DNA of 64,000 nt from JACCXG01 sp963834305 (GTDB taxonomy: Bacteria; Acidobacteriota; Vicinamibacteria; Vicinamibacterales; 2-12-FULL-66-21). The notes beneath the pieces were generated by a model. It made no database searches. It saw nothing but the letters and a program-made list of their open reading frames with translations, and was not told where the DNA came from. Made by a program: the position numbers and the translations under genes. Location: positions 1,550,001 through 1,614,000 of the forward strand of contig CAWIAX010000002.1 in NCBI GenBank assembly GCA_963834305.1, written 5' to 3'. The stretch's first letter is position 1. Each line of letters opens with the position of its first letter. This document shows, piece by piece, positions 19,293 through 28,407 of this stretch.

Positions 19293-19888
19293 CGTTCCCC
19301 CTGAGCGGGCTGCTGTGCCGGTGGCGTCGTGTCCTTGACGTATCCGATGCGAGGGGCCTGGGCCGTCGAGCCAAGCACCAGATACGACAGCGCCACGATG
19401 CCGCTGGCGGGCAAGGCCTGGTGGTCGGCCAGCACCAGTTTCCTCGCCCCGCCCGGCGGCAGCAGCGGAATCCCGGCGCCCAGCAGCACCGGGACGACCG
19501 CGACCTCCACCGAGTCGACCTGGCCGGCGTCGAGCAGCGACCGGAAGAGCATGCCGCCGCCGTAGAGCCAGATGTCGCGGCCCGGCGCCGCCTTCATCGC
19601 GGCAACGGCCTCAGCCGGATCCTCCGGCGTGATGCGCACGCCCGGATGGCGGGCGGCGGGAAGCGTCCGCGAGAACACCACGACCTCGAGGCCCGGCATC
19701 GCGCCATGCGCGCCTTGCGCGGCGGCGACCTCGTACGTCTTCCGTCCCATGACGGCGGTATCGAATTCCTTGAAGAGCGCGGCGAAATCGATCGCCGGGT
19801 CCATCACGATCCAATCGTATTCGCCGTTCGGCCCGGCAATGAACCCGTCGAGGCTCATGGCCACTTGGTAGCGCAGGCGTCTGCTCAT
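19289..19888 (-). CDS. dihydrofolate reductase family (RibD C-terminal-like) protein
   Basis: 199 residues starting at MSRRLRYQVAMSLDGFIAGP, the standard opening of YyaP/YwjB-type DHFR-fold proteins. Other landmarks are AVMGRKTYEVAAAQ, VVVFSRTLP, DIWLYGGGMLFRSLLDAG and VEVAVVPVLLGAGIPL. These proteins use NAD(P)H and have unknown natural substrates. The long upstream extension of the frame is noise and is excluded. The start overlaps the stop of the membrane-protein gene (ATGA overlap). Confidence 0.92.
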   Translation of the reverse strand: MSRRLRYQVAMSLDGFIAGPNGEYDWIVMDPAIDFAALFKEFDTAVMGRKTYEVAAAQGAHGAMPGLEVVVFSRTLPAARHPGVRITPEDPAEAVAAMKAAPGRDIWLYGGGMLFRSLLDAGQVDSVEVAVVPVLLGAGIPLLPPGGARKLVLADHQALPASGIVALSYLVLGSTAQAPRIGYVKDTTPPAQQPAQGER

Positions 19889-20319
19889 GATCGGTCTCCC
19901 ACCGGCCGGCGGCGGTGCAGCTGCCGGTGACGCGGTCGTCCGGATGCGGATGATGGGCCAGGGAGTGCCAGCCCCGCGAGCACGAGCACGGATACCAACG
20001 TGCCGACGGGCAGGTACCAGAGGCTGGCGACGGCCACCGCCGCGAGCGCGCCGCGGCTCCAGGAGGCGCGACGCAGAAAGGCCACCGCCGCCGTGAGCCA
20101 GGCGAGCCCAAAGAGCACGAAGGCCATCTTCATTCCGGTCGACCGCGGGGCGATGCCGACAGCTGACACCACCGAGCTCCATGGGCCCAGCTGGCCGGCA
20201 TGTTCTCCGGTGGTCGGCGTGAGATAGTCCCCCGCGACGAGCGCGCGCATCCCGTCGAATGTCATGAACAGACCTGGAGCCAGCGCGAGGCAGACCAGGC
20301 CGACCCTGAGCAGGCGCAT
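19885..20319 (-). CDS. multi-pass membrane protein, hypothetical
   Basis: 144 residues with an N-terminal hydrophobic segment (RLLRVGLVCLALAPGLFMTF) and three further hydrophobic stretches (about 60-80, 85-105 and 108-124). The short C-terminal tail is arginine-rich. No family is recognised with confidence. The stop overlaps the start of the DHFR-like gene by four bases, indicating a shared transcript with DHFR-like and TspO genes. Confidence 0.65.
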   Translation of the reverse strand: MRLLRVGLVCLALAPGLFMTFDGMRALVAGDYLTPTTGEHAGQLGPWSSVVSAVGIAPRSTGMKMAFVLFGLAWLTAAVAFLRRASWSRGALAAVAVASLWYLPVGTLVSVLVLAGLALPGPSSASGRPRHRQLHRRRPVGDRS

Positions 20320-20436
20320 GGATGAACCCCTGACACACCGTGGACTGCACGCGACGCCCTCGCGCCGCGCGGGCCTGTTGTCCCGCCTGCCGAGACACGC
20401 ACCAGCAACCCGCGTCTGCGCCGCGAGGATGCGCCT

Positions 20437-22437
20437 CTACCGTTGGACGGTACCACGGCCAGGCTTCAGGCGAAATGCGACCACATAGTCGCCGGCGCCC
20501 CAGGCGCCGCCGCCCCCGACCGCAACCGCCACGTATTGTGTGCCGGACGCCAGGCGATAGCTGACCGGCGTGGCCTTGGCACTTTCGGGCAGCGCGCCGT
20601 GCCACAGCTCGCGGCCGGTTTCGATGTCGAAGGCGCGAAGGCGCCGGTCGAGTGTCGCCCCGATGAACACCACCCCCCCGGCGGTGACAATCGGGCCGCC
20701 CAGGTTCGGGGAACCCCATTCCGGCCGGACCTTCGACGCCAGGGCAGCATCGAGCGGGGCCGTGAACGTGCCGAGCGGCACCTCCCAGAGCCGCCGGCCC
20801 GTCCGCAGGTCGATGGCGGCCAGCGCGCCGAACGGCGGCGGGCTGCAGGGCAGCTTCGACGGCGCCAGCAGGAGGCGCCGCCGCATGATGTAGGGCGTCC
20901 CGCGCATGGCGTTGTATTCGAAGTCGTGGCCGAGCCGCTGATCGTCGGTCCGGGCGCGCCCCTGGTCGAAGCCATCGCGTGGAATCAGTTGCACCATGGC
21001 CGCCACTCGGTTCACGGGAACCACGGCGATCTCCCGCTCGGGGTCGATCGCGACGCCGCCCCAGTGGGCGCCGCCGATGTTGGACGGCAGCACGAGCGAC
21101 CCCCGCACGCTCGGCGGCGTGAAGATCCCCTCGTTCCGCAGCGGCTCGATGGCCGCGCGGCAGGCGGCGCGATCCGCTTCCGTGAGTCCCCACACGTCGT
21201 TGAGGGTGAACCGATGCGGACTGAGTGTCGGTGTGGCCACGGTGAACGGCTGGGTGGGCGACGCCCGTTCGTCCGGGATGTCGCTCGCGGGCACGGCCCG
21301 CTCCTCGACCGGGTGGATCGGACGCCCGGTCTCCCGGTCGAGCACGAACAGCATCCCCGTCTTGGTCGCCTGCACGACCGCCGGGCGGCGGGCGCCATCG
21401 TGCGTCACGGTGGTGAGCGCCGGCGGCGACGCGTTGTCGTAGTCCCACAGATCGTGGTGGACAGTCTGGAACGCCCAGACGAGCCGTCCAGTGGACGCAC
21501 GGAGGGCCACGACCGAGTTGGCGTAGCGGTTGTCGCCCGACCGGAGCACGCCGTAGTAGTCGGGCGCCGCGCTGCCGGTCGGCACGAACACAAGATCACG
21601 CCCGGGGTCGGCCACCAATGTCGACCAGGCATTCGCCGCCCCGCTCTTGTGAGCCAGCGCCCCACCCCATTCGCCGTACGCCGGGTCCGCCGGGCTCTGC
21701 GGCACGGGATCCCACGACCACGCCAGCCGTCCGGTGCGCGCGTGGTAGGCCCGCACCTCGCCGCTCGCCGTGTCGGGACGGCTGTTGTCGCCGATCGATG
21801 AGCCGGTGATGACCAGCCCGTTGACCACGACCGGCGGCGAGGTCACCGAATAGGCCTGCAGCTCGAAGGGTGGAATGCGCAGGCCTGCCTTCAGATCCAC
21901 CATGCCGCCTACGCCGAAGCCGGGGCACGGCTGGCCGTCGCGCGCGTCGACCGCGCGGAGCTCGGCTGCCGGGGTCGCGACGAGAATCCGCCGCCGGCAC
22001 GGCGCGCTGGCCGGTGCCGCATCGTCCAGCCAGGTCGACACGCCGCGGCTGGCGAAATCGCCGTACGGCACGTCGCGCGCGACGCGAGGATCGAACACCC
22101 AGCGCTCGCGGCCCGTCGCCGGATCGAGCGCTATCACCCGCCCCAGCGGCGTCCCCACATACATCGTCCCCTCGACGACGAGTGGTGTGGCTTCGAACGA
22201 CGTGGGTTTGGTGGTGGCGAAGCGGGGACCCACCTCACCGGTCCGGTACGTCCACGCCACTTCCAGGCGGCCGACGTTGTCGCGGTTGATGTCCGCTGCC
22301 GGGAAGAAGCGCGTGCCCTCGACATCGCGGCCACTGGCCGGCCAGTCCACTTCCTGGGCCCAGGCCATCGTCAAGCCGGCGCCGAGCAGCACCGTGACGG
22401 CGGCGCGCGTGATGGACCGCGACATGCTCCCTTTCAC
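20437..22437 (-). CDS. PQQ-dependent dehydrogenase (quinoprotein), periplasmic
   Basis: 666 residues with signal peptide (SITRAAVTVLLGAGLTMAWA). The mature chain is an eight-bladed propeller with repeated PQQ motifs: GTRFFPAADINRDNVGRLEV, VIALDPATGRERWVFDPRV, VWAFQTVHHDLWDYDNAS, AAIDLRTGRRLWEVPLG and FDIETGRELWHGALP. Members oxidise alcohols or sugars in the periplasm and pass electrons to the respiratory chain. No cytochrome c domain is fused, and no PQQ biosynthesis genes are nearby. The GTG at 22437 or the internal ATG at 22425 may be the start. Confidence 0.9.
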   Translation of the reverse strand: MKGSMSRSITRAAVTVLLGAGLTMAWAQEVDWPASGRDVEGTRFFPAADINRDNVGRLEVAWTYRTGEVGPRFATTKPTSFEATPLVVEGTMYVGTPLGRVIALDPATGRERWVFDPRVARDVPYGDFASRGVSTWLDDAAPASAPCRRRILVATPAAELRAVDARDGQPCPGFGVGGMVDLKAGLRIPPFELQAYSVTSPPVVVNGLVITGSSIGDNSRPDTASGEVRAYHARTGRLAWSWDPVPQSPADPAYGEWGGALAHKSGAANAWSTLVADPGRDLVFVPTGSAAPDYYGVLRSGDNRYANSVVALRASTGRLVWAFQTVHHDLWDYDNASPPALTTVTHDGARRPAVVQATKTGMLFVLDRETGRPIHPVEERAVPASDIPDERASPTQPFTVATPTLSPHRFTLNDVWGLTEADRAACRAAIEPLRNEGIFTPPSVRGSLVLPSNIGGAHWGGVAIDPEREIAVVPVNRVAAMVQLIPRDGFDQGRARTDDQRLGHDFEYNAMRGTPYIMRRRLLLAPSKLPCSPPPFGALAAIDLRTGRRLWEVPLGTFTAPLDAALASKVRPEWGSPNLGGPIVTAGGVVFIGATLDRRLRAFDIETGRELWHGALPESAKATPVSYRLASGTQYVAVAVGGGGAWGAGDYVVAFRLKPGRGTVQR

Positions 22438-22997
22438 CCGCCGCCGGGTCGCGGCCCGCTTGACGAGTCCCGGACCTCCGTTGGCCGGAGCACGCCCGCA
22501 AGGCTGGAATCGCCGTCGCCGTCCCCCGCCCGGACGATGCTGAACGAGCCGTCGGTTTCCAGCACGACGGCGTGCACGGCGCCCAGCGAATCGAGCCCGG
22601 CCGCGCGGATCGCCGCCCGCACCTCAGCTTCGGTCACCCTGGTGCGCCGCAGGACCGCCGGCACGACCTCGCCGCGGTACAGCAGCATCACGGGCTCACC
22701 CGTGACCAGCCGCCGCACCCACCGGGTCCTGACACTGGACCAGGTGACGATGAACTGCAGGACGATGAGCAGCGCAAAGGCCAGCGCTCCGTCGGCGAGG
22801 GCGACATCCTTGGTCAGCAGCACGGTGGCCAGGGTCGAGCCGAGCGCGACGGTCACGACCATGTCGAAGGCGTTCATCTTGGAGAGCGTCCGGTTTCCCG
22901 AGACACGCAGGAACACCACGAGCACGACGTAGGCCAGCACGCCGACCACCAGGGTCCGGAGCAGGCTCTCCCACCCGCTGAAGAACATCCGCTCCAC
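22434..22997 (-). CDS. YetF/DUF421 family membrane protein
   Basis: 187 residues. Three N-terminal membrane helices (LVVGVLAYVVLVVFLRVSG; MVVTVALGSTLATVLL; DGALAFALLIVLQFIVTW) are followed by a soluble domain with the family segment PVMLLYRGEVVPAVLRRTRV and GLDSLGAVHAVVLETDGSFS. The function is unknown; members are linked to spore or stress phenotypes in Bacillus. I prefer GTG 22997 because AAGGAG lies five bases upstream. The stop overlaps the start of the PQQ dehydrogenase gene. Confidence 0.88.
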   Translation of the reverse strand: MERMFFSGWESLLRTLVVGVLAYVVLVVFLRVSGNRTLSKMNAFDMVVTVALGSTLATVLLTKDVALADGALAFALLIVLQFIVTWSSVRTRWVRRLVTGEPVMLLYRGEVVPAVLRRTRVTEAEVRAAIRAAGLDSLGAVHAVVLETDGSFSIVRAGDGDGDSSLAGVLRPTEVRDSSSGPRPGGG

Positions 22998-23055
22998 TAT
23001 GACTCCTTCACCCGCCTGGCACACACGCCGTGGCTGCGAGCCTCCATGGACCTGT

Positions 23056-23538
23056 TCAGGCTGCCGGCGTCGCGGCCAGGGCGCGTTTCAGCAGCGCGAT
23101 CTGGCCTGCATGATACAGGTTGTGCTGAGTGACGCCGATGAACTGCGTGTACGCGGTGTAGGGCGACTCGGGCACGAGGAGGTCGTCCAGCCGTTCCTCC
23201 GGAAAAGTCCGCACGGCCTGCCGCAGCTTCGTGTTCAACCGCTCGAGCTCCTGCAGCGCTCGTTGCCAGTTCGCCTCGGTTGCCGCCGGACATGCGGGCC
23301 AGTCTTCGGCCGCCGTGAGCTGGCGCCCATCGCCCGCCACTCTCCGGAGAACGAGGTCGTAGTCACTCTGCAGATGAAGGACGAGTTCCCAGATGCTGTG
23401 CGCGCCGGCGATGGGATGGCTGGCTGCCTGCGCCGCGGAAACGCCGGCCAGCAACTCGAGGACCGAAGGGCCGTGCCACGCGTCCCCCTCGAGCGCCCGC
23501 CTGATCTGTTCCTCCAGCCGGATGACTTCCGCAGCCAT
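23056..23538 (-). CDS. DinB superfamily protein
   Basis: 160 residues from ATG 23538. The four-helix DinB pattern has metal-ligand candidates at HPIAGAHSIWELVLHLQSDY and at QHNLYHAGQIALLKRALAA near the C-terminus. Role unknown; probably a metal-dependent hydrolase or transferase. Stands alone between the YetF-like gene and the NTF2-like gene, both on the same strand. Second of three DinB-type genes in this window. Confidence 0.85.
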   Translation of the reverse strand: MAAEVIRLEEQIRRALEGDAWHGPSVLELLAGVSAAQAASHPIAGAHSIWELVLHLQSDYDLVLRRVAGDGRQLTAAEDWPACPAATEANWQRALQELERLNTKLRQAVRTFPEERLDDLLVPESPYTAYTQFIGVTQHNLYHAGQIALLKRALAATPAA

Positions 23539-23578
23539 CGCTTCACCCCCACTCCCGCGACGCACAGGCTGCGTTCAC

Positions 23579-24079
23579 CTACCGGCCCGATGATCGCTCG
23601 CTTTGCGGCGGCAGAAGGTTGGCGTGTCGCGCGACCAGGCGCCACGTCTCGCCATCCCTCTTCCAGACGTGCGTGAACCGGCGCTGCACGGTCTGACCAG
23701 CCTGCGGCGCCTTGCCCGTGGGCTTTATCGTCTCCGCACCCATGACAAACGCCATGTCGCCGTCGATGCGCAGGGCCTCAATCGTGCGCTCGAACGACGT
23801 GTAATGAATCGCGCCCGACTGCACCAGACCCATAGGGACGTCACGGGTCGGCGAGACTTTGTTGCCCGGGGCGTTGACCATCAGTCGTTCGGACCAGAGG
23901 CGCTTCAGGGATTCCAGGTCACGGTTCAGAATCGCTATCCGCTCCTGTTCCTCCAGTGCGCGGATGGCTGCCTCGACGGCACCGGGAGGGCTGGGGGCTG
24001 TTTGCGCCTGGGAGACCTCGACGAGGAGAGCCGAGAGTGCCACGAGCAGGATGACGAGCGACGGCTGTGGCGTTTTCAT
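23579..24079 (-). CDS. exported SnoaL/NTF2-like (DUF4440-type) protein
   Basis: 166 residues from ATG 24079 (MKTPQPSLVILLVALSALLV), a secretory leader ending near SQAQ. The mature part is an NTF2-like alpha+beta barrel: AIRALEEQERIAILNRDLES, LWSERLMVNAPGN, FVMGAETIKPTG and RFTHVWKRDGETWRLVARHA. Such proteins are usually small-molecule binding or of unknown function. The upstream part of the frame (histidine-rich, before 24079) is probably not translated. Confidence 0.85.
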   Translation of the reverse strand: MKTPQPSLVILLVALSALLVEVSQAQTAPSPPGAVEAAIRALEEQERIAILNRDLESLKRLWSERLMVNAPGNKVSPTRDVPMGLVQSGAIHYTSFERTIEALRIDGDMAFVMGAETIKPTGKAPQAGQTVQRRFTHVWKRDGETWRLVARHANLLPPQSERSSGR

Positions 24080-24258
24080 GTGAGTGTGCTCATGGCCTTT
24101 CACTTCTTCGTGCGTGGATGACACGATGCCTGGCGCGGCTCTTCAGCTGCTCGATGGGCCGATCATATATCCCTTACCGAAGCTGCGCCGGGGTCGCCCG
24201 CCGGGTCGCGCCTCGGATCAATCGTCCAGCGCCAAAGGCGCGTCCCGGCGCAGCTGAG

Positions 24259-24855
24259 TCAGTCCGGACCTCGAGGCGATCGGGATGCGCCGCCCATCCC
24301 ATCGGGTGTCGCCGATTCGATCTCCCAGAGGCCCTCGTAGCGGACGACCCGCCCGAACGCATCGGTATCCAGGCGGGCGATGAATGGCTCGCCGTCGACC
24401 AGGGCATGATAGCGAAAGCGGCGTGCGGCCTCCCGCGTGTACGTCTGCTGCAACGGCTCGAGGCGCAGCTCAGGGAAACGAAGCCACGCACTGCGCACCG
24501 GTGCGCTCGCCCCGATGGCCAGGTCGAGGCGTCGGATCGGGAGCGTGTTGGTCGCCGGGGTAAAACCGAGGTCGAGGTCCAGGCAGCCCGAGACAGCGGG
24601 CACGGGACCGCCATCGTCAATCCATTGGCCTGTCCCGTCCGCCGCGAACGCAAGCCGGATCGGAGCATCACCAGCCTCCCCCTCGACCAGGGCTGATCGC
24701 GTACGCCAGTCCAGGTCGCACTCGATGGTGTAGCGGATCCTGGCGACCACGCGAGCCTCCTCGACCTCGAGTTCGCCAGTGAGGCGCCAGCCGGTGATCG
24801 ACCGCGAGGTGCACGCCTCCTCACGCCCTGGCCCATCGAGGCGGCGCCATCGCAC
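24259..24855 (-). CDS. putative glycolipid-binding family protein (PF06475-like)
   Basis: 198 residues. The start is GTG 24855, with AGGAG six bases upstream. Landmarks of the family are VRWRRLDGPGREE at the N-terminus, GWRLTGELEVEEARVVARIR, YTIECDLDWRTRSALVEG, PAVSGCLDLDLGFTPATNTL and LRFPELRLEPLQQTYTR. The C-terminal part RFIARLDTDAFGRVVRYEGL-type segment is also as expected. Exact ligand unknown. Cytoplasmic, no signal peptide. Confidence 0.82.
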   Translation of the reverse strand: MRWRRLDGPGREEACTSRSITGWRLTGELEVEEARVVARIRYTIECDLDWRTRSALVEGEAGDAPIRLAFAADGTGQWIDDGGPVPAVSGCLDLDLGFTPATNTLPIRRLDLAIGASAPVRSAWLRFPELRLEPLQQTYTREAARRFRYHALVDGEPFIARLDTDAFGRVVRYEGLWEIESATPDGMGGASRSPRGPD

Positions 24856-25368
24856 GCGCGACTCCTGAGGGAACGGCTGAAGCCGCACCGGCTCCCGCGG
24901 ATCCACCACATCATCCCGATGCACGCTCACCAGCCACCGGCCCGCGCCGACGTCGCCGCGTGCAGCGGGTCGTCCTGGGATGCCTCCGGACCGCACGGGC
25001 CGTTTGAATGATGTCCCTCTCGCTTCGCCGGACTATGGTGTCGACAGGCATTGACGACAGTATTGCCGTGGGCCCGCGCGGCGTCAATTTCAGGGGCGCC
25101 GATGAAGCGCGTCACACTCCGCTGTCCGGTCGAGGCCAGCGGCCTCACGAGCCCGGGCTCCGCCACGGCGAGGCCGTTCGCTGTGGCCCATGATCAGGCC
25201 ATGAGCATTCGGGCGTGGGGTGGGACAGGCGGGCGGGAGCGGGCCGCGAGCCGCCAGATCACGAACGCGGTGCCGGCCGGGTATGCACGCCCGGATCACC
25301 ATGCCGGCAACACCCCGGCGTTGCCGACCGCAGCGCGCCGCAGCGGAGCCCGCATGTCACGACCGGCC
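24856..25368. other. intergenic stretch without a recognised gene
   Basis: About 510 bases between the glycolipid-binding gene and the alpha/beta hydrolase gene. Short open frames exist on both strands, but none has a family motif, good ribosome binding site or consistent codon pattern. It contains one plausible minus-strand promoter (25059-25087). Confidence 0.5.
25059..25087 (-). promoter_or_regulatory. candidate sigma-70-type promoter
   Basis: TTGACG, 17-base spacer, AATACT on the minus strand, about 200 bases upstream of the glycolipid-binding gene start. The -35 box is close to consensus and the -10 box is weaker. No palindromic operator is seen beside it. Confidence 0.4.
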
Positions 25369-26328
25369 TCATTTCACCGGACCGGGGTGAGCCGGCAGGG
25401 AGGCGGCGAATGCGCGCAATTCGCGAAGGATGTCGGCCTCGTGCGACAGGAACATATAGAGATTGGCGCCAGGCAACTCCACGATCTTTGCATCAGGCAC
25501 ACCGGCCAGGAGGTCCCGCTGCCATCTCGTCAGCATCGCGCGGCCGCCGGCGTGGCGCTCTTCCACTGCCGCGCGCTCCTTCTCGTTCTGCGGCGCGTAG
25601 TCTTGCAGCGCCTGGTCCAGGGTCACCGACCGGTAGATCGCCAGGACGGGCACCCGGATGCGATCGTACGGCGGCTTGACGTTGTTGTCTTCGACAATGG
25701 CCTTGCGAATGGCTGGATCGATCGGGTGATCCGTGAGGTGTTTCGTCTCGGCTTCAGGGAAGACGACCCGCTGCGGCTGCCCGACCTGTTTCGGCAGATC
25801 GGCCTGCGCCACCGCGACAAAGCCATAGTCCGAGCGCCGCAGCGTCGGGTCTTCGGCGGCATCGAGGTAGGCGAGTCCACTTATGCGGTCGGGATGCTCG
25901 GCGCCGAGCGAATGCAGGATTCCGCCGCCACACGAACTTCCCACGAGGATTGGCTTCTGCATGCCGAGGGCGGCAATCACGTCCAGAATGTCGGCCGCGC
26001 GGCGTTGCGGGTCATACCCCGTTGCCGGGTGATCCGACGCGCCGACGCCGCGCCTGGTGACGGCATACACACGGAATCGATCCGTCAGTTTCGGCGCGAT
26101 GTTGTCGTACGCGTGGGCCGTCAGATAGCAGCCGACAAAGAGGACCGGCCGCCCCACACCGCCCCACTCCAGCACTTCGAGGCGGACCCCTGAATCGACC
26201 GTGACGACACGAACCTGGTGAGGCGATGGATCGCGCCATGACGACGGCGGTTGCGCACCGGCCGGTGGAAGGGTGAGGTGCGCCCACAGTGAGGCCAGTA
26301 AACACACCTGCCATGTCGGAAGCCGCAT
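25369..26328 (-). CDS. secreted alpha/beta hydrolase
   Basis: 319 residues from ATG 26328, with signal peptide (MRLPTWQVCLLASLWAHLTL...GAQ). The alpha/beta-hydrolase fold is clear: VLEWGGVGRPVLFVGCYLTA (strand and oxyanion region), TRRGVGASDHPATGYDPQ, the nucleophile elbow ILVGSSCGGGILHSLGAEHP (G-x-S-x-G) and a C-terminal His in MFLSHEADILRELRAF. Substrate unknown; resembles periplasmic esterases. The frame upstream of 26328 is not used because the leader fixes the start. Confidence 0.88.
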   Translation of the reverse strand: MRLPTWQVCLLASLWAHLTLPPAGAQPPSSWRDPSPHQVRVVTVDSGVRLEVLEWGGVGRPVLFVGCYLTAHAYDNIAPKLTDRFRVYAVTRRGVGASDHPATGYDPQRRAADILDVIAALGMQKPILVGSSCGGGILHSLGAEHPDRISGLAYLDAAEDPTLRRSDYGFVAVAQADLPKQVGQPQRVVFPEAETKHLTDHPIDPAIRKAIVEDNNVKPPYDRIRVPVLAIYRSVTLDQALQDYAPQNEKERAAVEERHAGGRAMLTRWQRDLLAGVPDAKIVELPGANLYMFLSHEADILRELRAFAASLPAHPGPVK

Positions 26329-26491
26329 GATGCCTCGCAGTGTCGCTTTACGCACAGTCCGCGCAGCGCCGGGAATGACGGTCCTGCCGATCGCTACCTG
26401 ACGCGTGCCGAGAGAAACAGCATCCAGAACATCGGCTCGGACTGTGTCGGGCGTTGCTTCCCTCGTGCTGCTCATCCGAGCGGCGATCGGG

Positions 26492-27097
26492 CTATGCCTT
26501 CTCGACGACATAATAGTGGTTCTCGCCCTCGTCCAGGGCCTCGGCGACCCACGCCAGGCCAGCGTCGCGCAGCAATCGCTCATAGGTGTGCGCGCCGAGG
26601 GATTGCGACCGACGGCCGGTCATCGCGTCCAACCACACCAGGGGCTGGCTGGGTGCCGTGAAGAGGAAACGCCCTTGAGGCTCGAGCGCGCGCGCCACCT
26701 TCTCGATGACCAGCGCTTGCGCTGCCGGGTCGAGCAAGAACAGCAGACCCCAGGCAAGCACGCCACTGAATGTCCGGTTGAAGAACTCGGACGCCTCGAC
26801 GGCGTTGCGCTCGATTGGCACATCCGGGAAACGCTCGCGGAACGCCGCGACCATCGTCGGGGACGCGTCGACTGCATACGTCGTGAGACCGGCCTCTTGT
26901 AAGATCCGCGTGCTCGGTTCACCGGGACCCGAGCCGAGGTCGAGCACCGTCGCGCCAGCAGGAAACGCTTCCGCCCACGCCCGGACAGTGGCGGCACCAA
27001 TCGAGTCGCCGACTCGGGAACGGGTACCGCGTCTGGCAATGTAGAGGTTCGCGATCGCCTCATAGCCGTTGGAGTTATCCTCGATCGTTGTATCCAC
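26492..27097 (-). CDS. class I SAM-dependent methyltransferase
   Basis: 201 residues from GTG 27097 (GAGG five bases upstream). Motif I is VLDLGSGPGEPSTRILQEAG, motif II YAVDASPTMVAAFRERFPDV, and motif IV FSGVLAWGLLFLLDP. The post-motif strand is LEPQGRFLFTAPSQPLVWLD. It resembles small methyltransferases of unknown substrate that are common as mobile-cassette passengers. The neighbourhood (tRNA relic and degenerate integron farther upstream) suggests an acquired gene (inference). Confidence 0.88.
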   Translation of the reverse strand: MDTTIEDNSNGYEAIANLYIARRGTRSRVGDSIGAATVRAWAEAFPAGATVLDLGSGPGEPSTRILQEAGLTTYAVDASPTMVAAFRERFPDVPIERNAVEASEFFNRTFSGVLAWGLLFLLDPAAQALVIEKVARALEPQGRFLFTAPSQPLVWLDAMTGRRSQSLGAHTYERLLRDAGLAWVAEALDEGENHYYVVEKA

Positions 27098-27495
27098 TGC
27101 AGCCTCGACAAACTCGGCGAGCGCACGGGCCGCGGGAAGGACATCTTCTTCGCGTGCCCGCTTGCGCCCGGAGCACCAGGGTCCCGGCCATTATCCGCGA
27201 GCGTCGTCATGGTAGCGGAAGCGGTGGTCCTGAGATTTGGCACCGCGGTCCCGCATCCGTCCGAATCCGCCTGCGAGGGGTCGCCCGGGAGGAGGGCATC
27301 GCTCCCGCTGAGCTAATCGCCCGGTCCCAACCGCACAGGATTGTCGACCTTGTCGAGGTTGCGGCTTGGCGTCCCGATTGCAGTCTCCCGCATGGACCGA
27401 ATGCCGGGTTCGTTAGACATCGTCACATGCCGCTACCGAGGAGCTTACGATCAGGAGCGGCAAGGCAGCGCAACTCATCTCAAGAGAGCATCCCT
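27098..27495. other. non-coding accessory stretch with relic sequences
   Basis: About 400 bases between the divergently transcribed methyltransferase and DinB genes. No convincing gene. It holds a tRNA-like half (27283-27322) and a GTTAGAC motif near 27411-27417. That motif could be a worn attC core in the plus orientation, but only one arm fits the consensus. Confidence 0.4.
27283..27322 (-). pseudogene. tRNA 5'-half relic
   Basis: The minus strand reads GGGCGATTAGCTCAGCGGGA, the standard 5' end of many elongator tRNAs (acceptor strand, UA, D-arm). A stem GCCC/GGGC follows with a seven-base loop where the anticodon arm should be. The loop lacks U33, the D-arm lacks two bases, and no T-arm or matching 3' acceptor strand follows. 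So it is at best a fragment. Confidence 0.35.
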
Positions 27496-28059
27496 ATGTC
27501 GAAGACACCAGGCGGGATCGCGGCAGAGCCATTACGCCGTTCCGCAACGCACGAGGCACCTCCACTGTACGGTGTTCGCCAGCTCGTGGAGAGCATGCGC
27601 GCCGTGCGCGCCAACACGGTCGCCATGGCTGATGACATCCCGGACTCGGCGTACACGTTCCGGCCGACTCCGACGACTCGGTCGGTGGCGGAGACGCTGG
27701 TGCACATCGCATGGCTCGGGACCGCCGATCGGATCCTCCACGAGGAAGAGCATCTGGAGACCGTAGAGGGATTCGACTTCCCGGCGCTGCTCCGGACGTC
27801 GGCGGTTGAAGAGAAGCGGCCGCGCACCAAGGCCGAGATCCTCGAGTTTCTCCGCACCGAAGGGGAGCGACAGATCAGGTGGCTGGAACAGCTGCCTGAG
27901 GCCGTCCTGGCGGAGCGCGTCCAGCTGCCCGGCGGCGGTTCGGTGAGCCGCTTTGAAATGCTCCTCGCCACCAAAGAGCACGAGCTGCAGCACCGCGCGC
28001 AGCTCACGATTATTGATCGGCTGATCGGCGTCACTCCACGCTCGACCGGCCTGGCGTGA
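27496..28059 (+). CDS. DinB-like protein
   Basis: 187 residues, plus strand. Helix 1 is VRQLVESMRAVRANTVAMAD and a DinB-type ligand helix follows (VAETLVHIAWLGTADRIL). The C-terminal ligand helix is EMLLATKEHELQHRAQLTII. The HE..H and LVHI positions match metal ligands of the DinB superfamily. The start is ATG 27496 because homologous helices begin about 25 residues later; the longer upstream frame has no support. Third DinB-family gene in the window and the only one on the plus strand. Confidence 0.85.
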   Translation: MSKTPGGIAAEPLRRSATHEAPPLYGVRQLVESMRAVRANTVAMADDIPDSAYTFRPTPTTRSVAETLVHIAWLGTADRILHEEEHLETVEGFDFPALLRTSAVEEKRPRTKAEILEFLRTEGERQIRWLEQLPEAVLAERVQLPGGGSVSRFEMLLATKEHELQHRAQLTIIDRLIGVTPRSTGLA

Positions 28060-28185
28060 CGCACCTGCAGCTGCAGCGGGTTGTTCCAATCTGCTCGAAC
28101 GCGCCCTGGCGGTGAAGGCACCCGGCTCTCGACGCAACCGGCTGCCAGCTCGACCACAGCTTCTACCATATCCGTCGAAACGACG

Positions 28186-28401
28186 TCACGACACCGACAG
28201 GGGCGTTGGATTGCCGATGAGCGAAGTCGTCCCCGGTTGTGGGCCGACAACGCGGGTCGGTGCCGAGGGCAGGGTCGAACTGGTCGGCGGGCGACGGGAG
28301 GCGCGCTGCGGTGGCGGTTCGACCGGTGGCGGACGTGGAGCGTCGCACCCGCCGATCGCCACCAAGAGCAGCAGCGTCACCATCCTGCGTCGGTCTGCCA
28401 T
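28186..28401 (-). CDS. small putative lipoprotein
   Basis: 71 residues: MADRRRMVTLLLLVAIGG followed by a lipobox-type cysteine and then a proline/arginine-rich tail with no fold. Its ATG lies 6 bases after the end of a degenerate attC site, the same arrangement as the intact cassette gene starting at 33705. That is the main reason to believe it. It may be a remnant. Function unknown. Confidence 0.45.
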   Translation of the reverse strand: MADRRRMVTLLLLVAIGGCDAPRPPPVEPPPQRASRRPPTSSTLPSAPTRVVGPQPGTTSLIGNPTPLSVS

Positions 28402-28407
28402 CGTTCG

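Noticed and set aside
27309..27417. Inverted-core sequence read as an intact attC site
   Set aside because: The second core overlaps the tRNA-like 5' end, the arms pair poorly, and the flanking genes diverge. It is kept only as a weak note.
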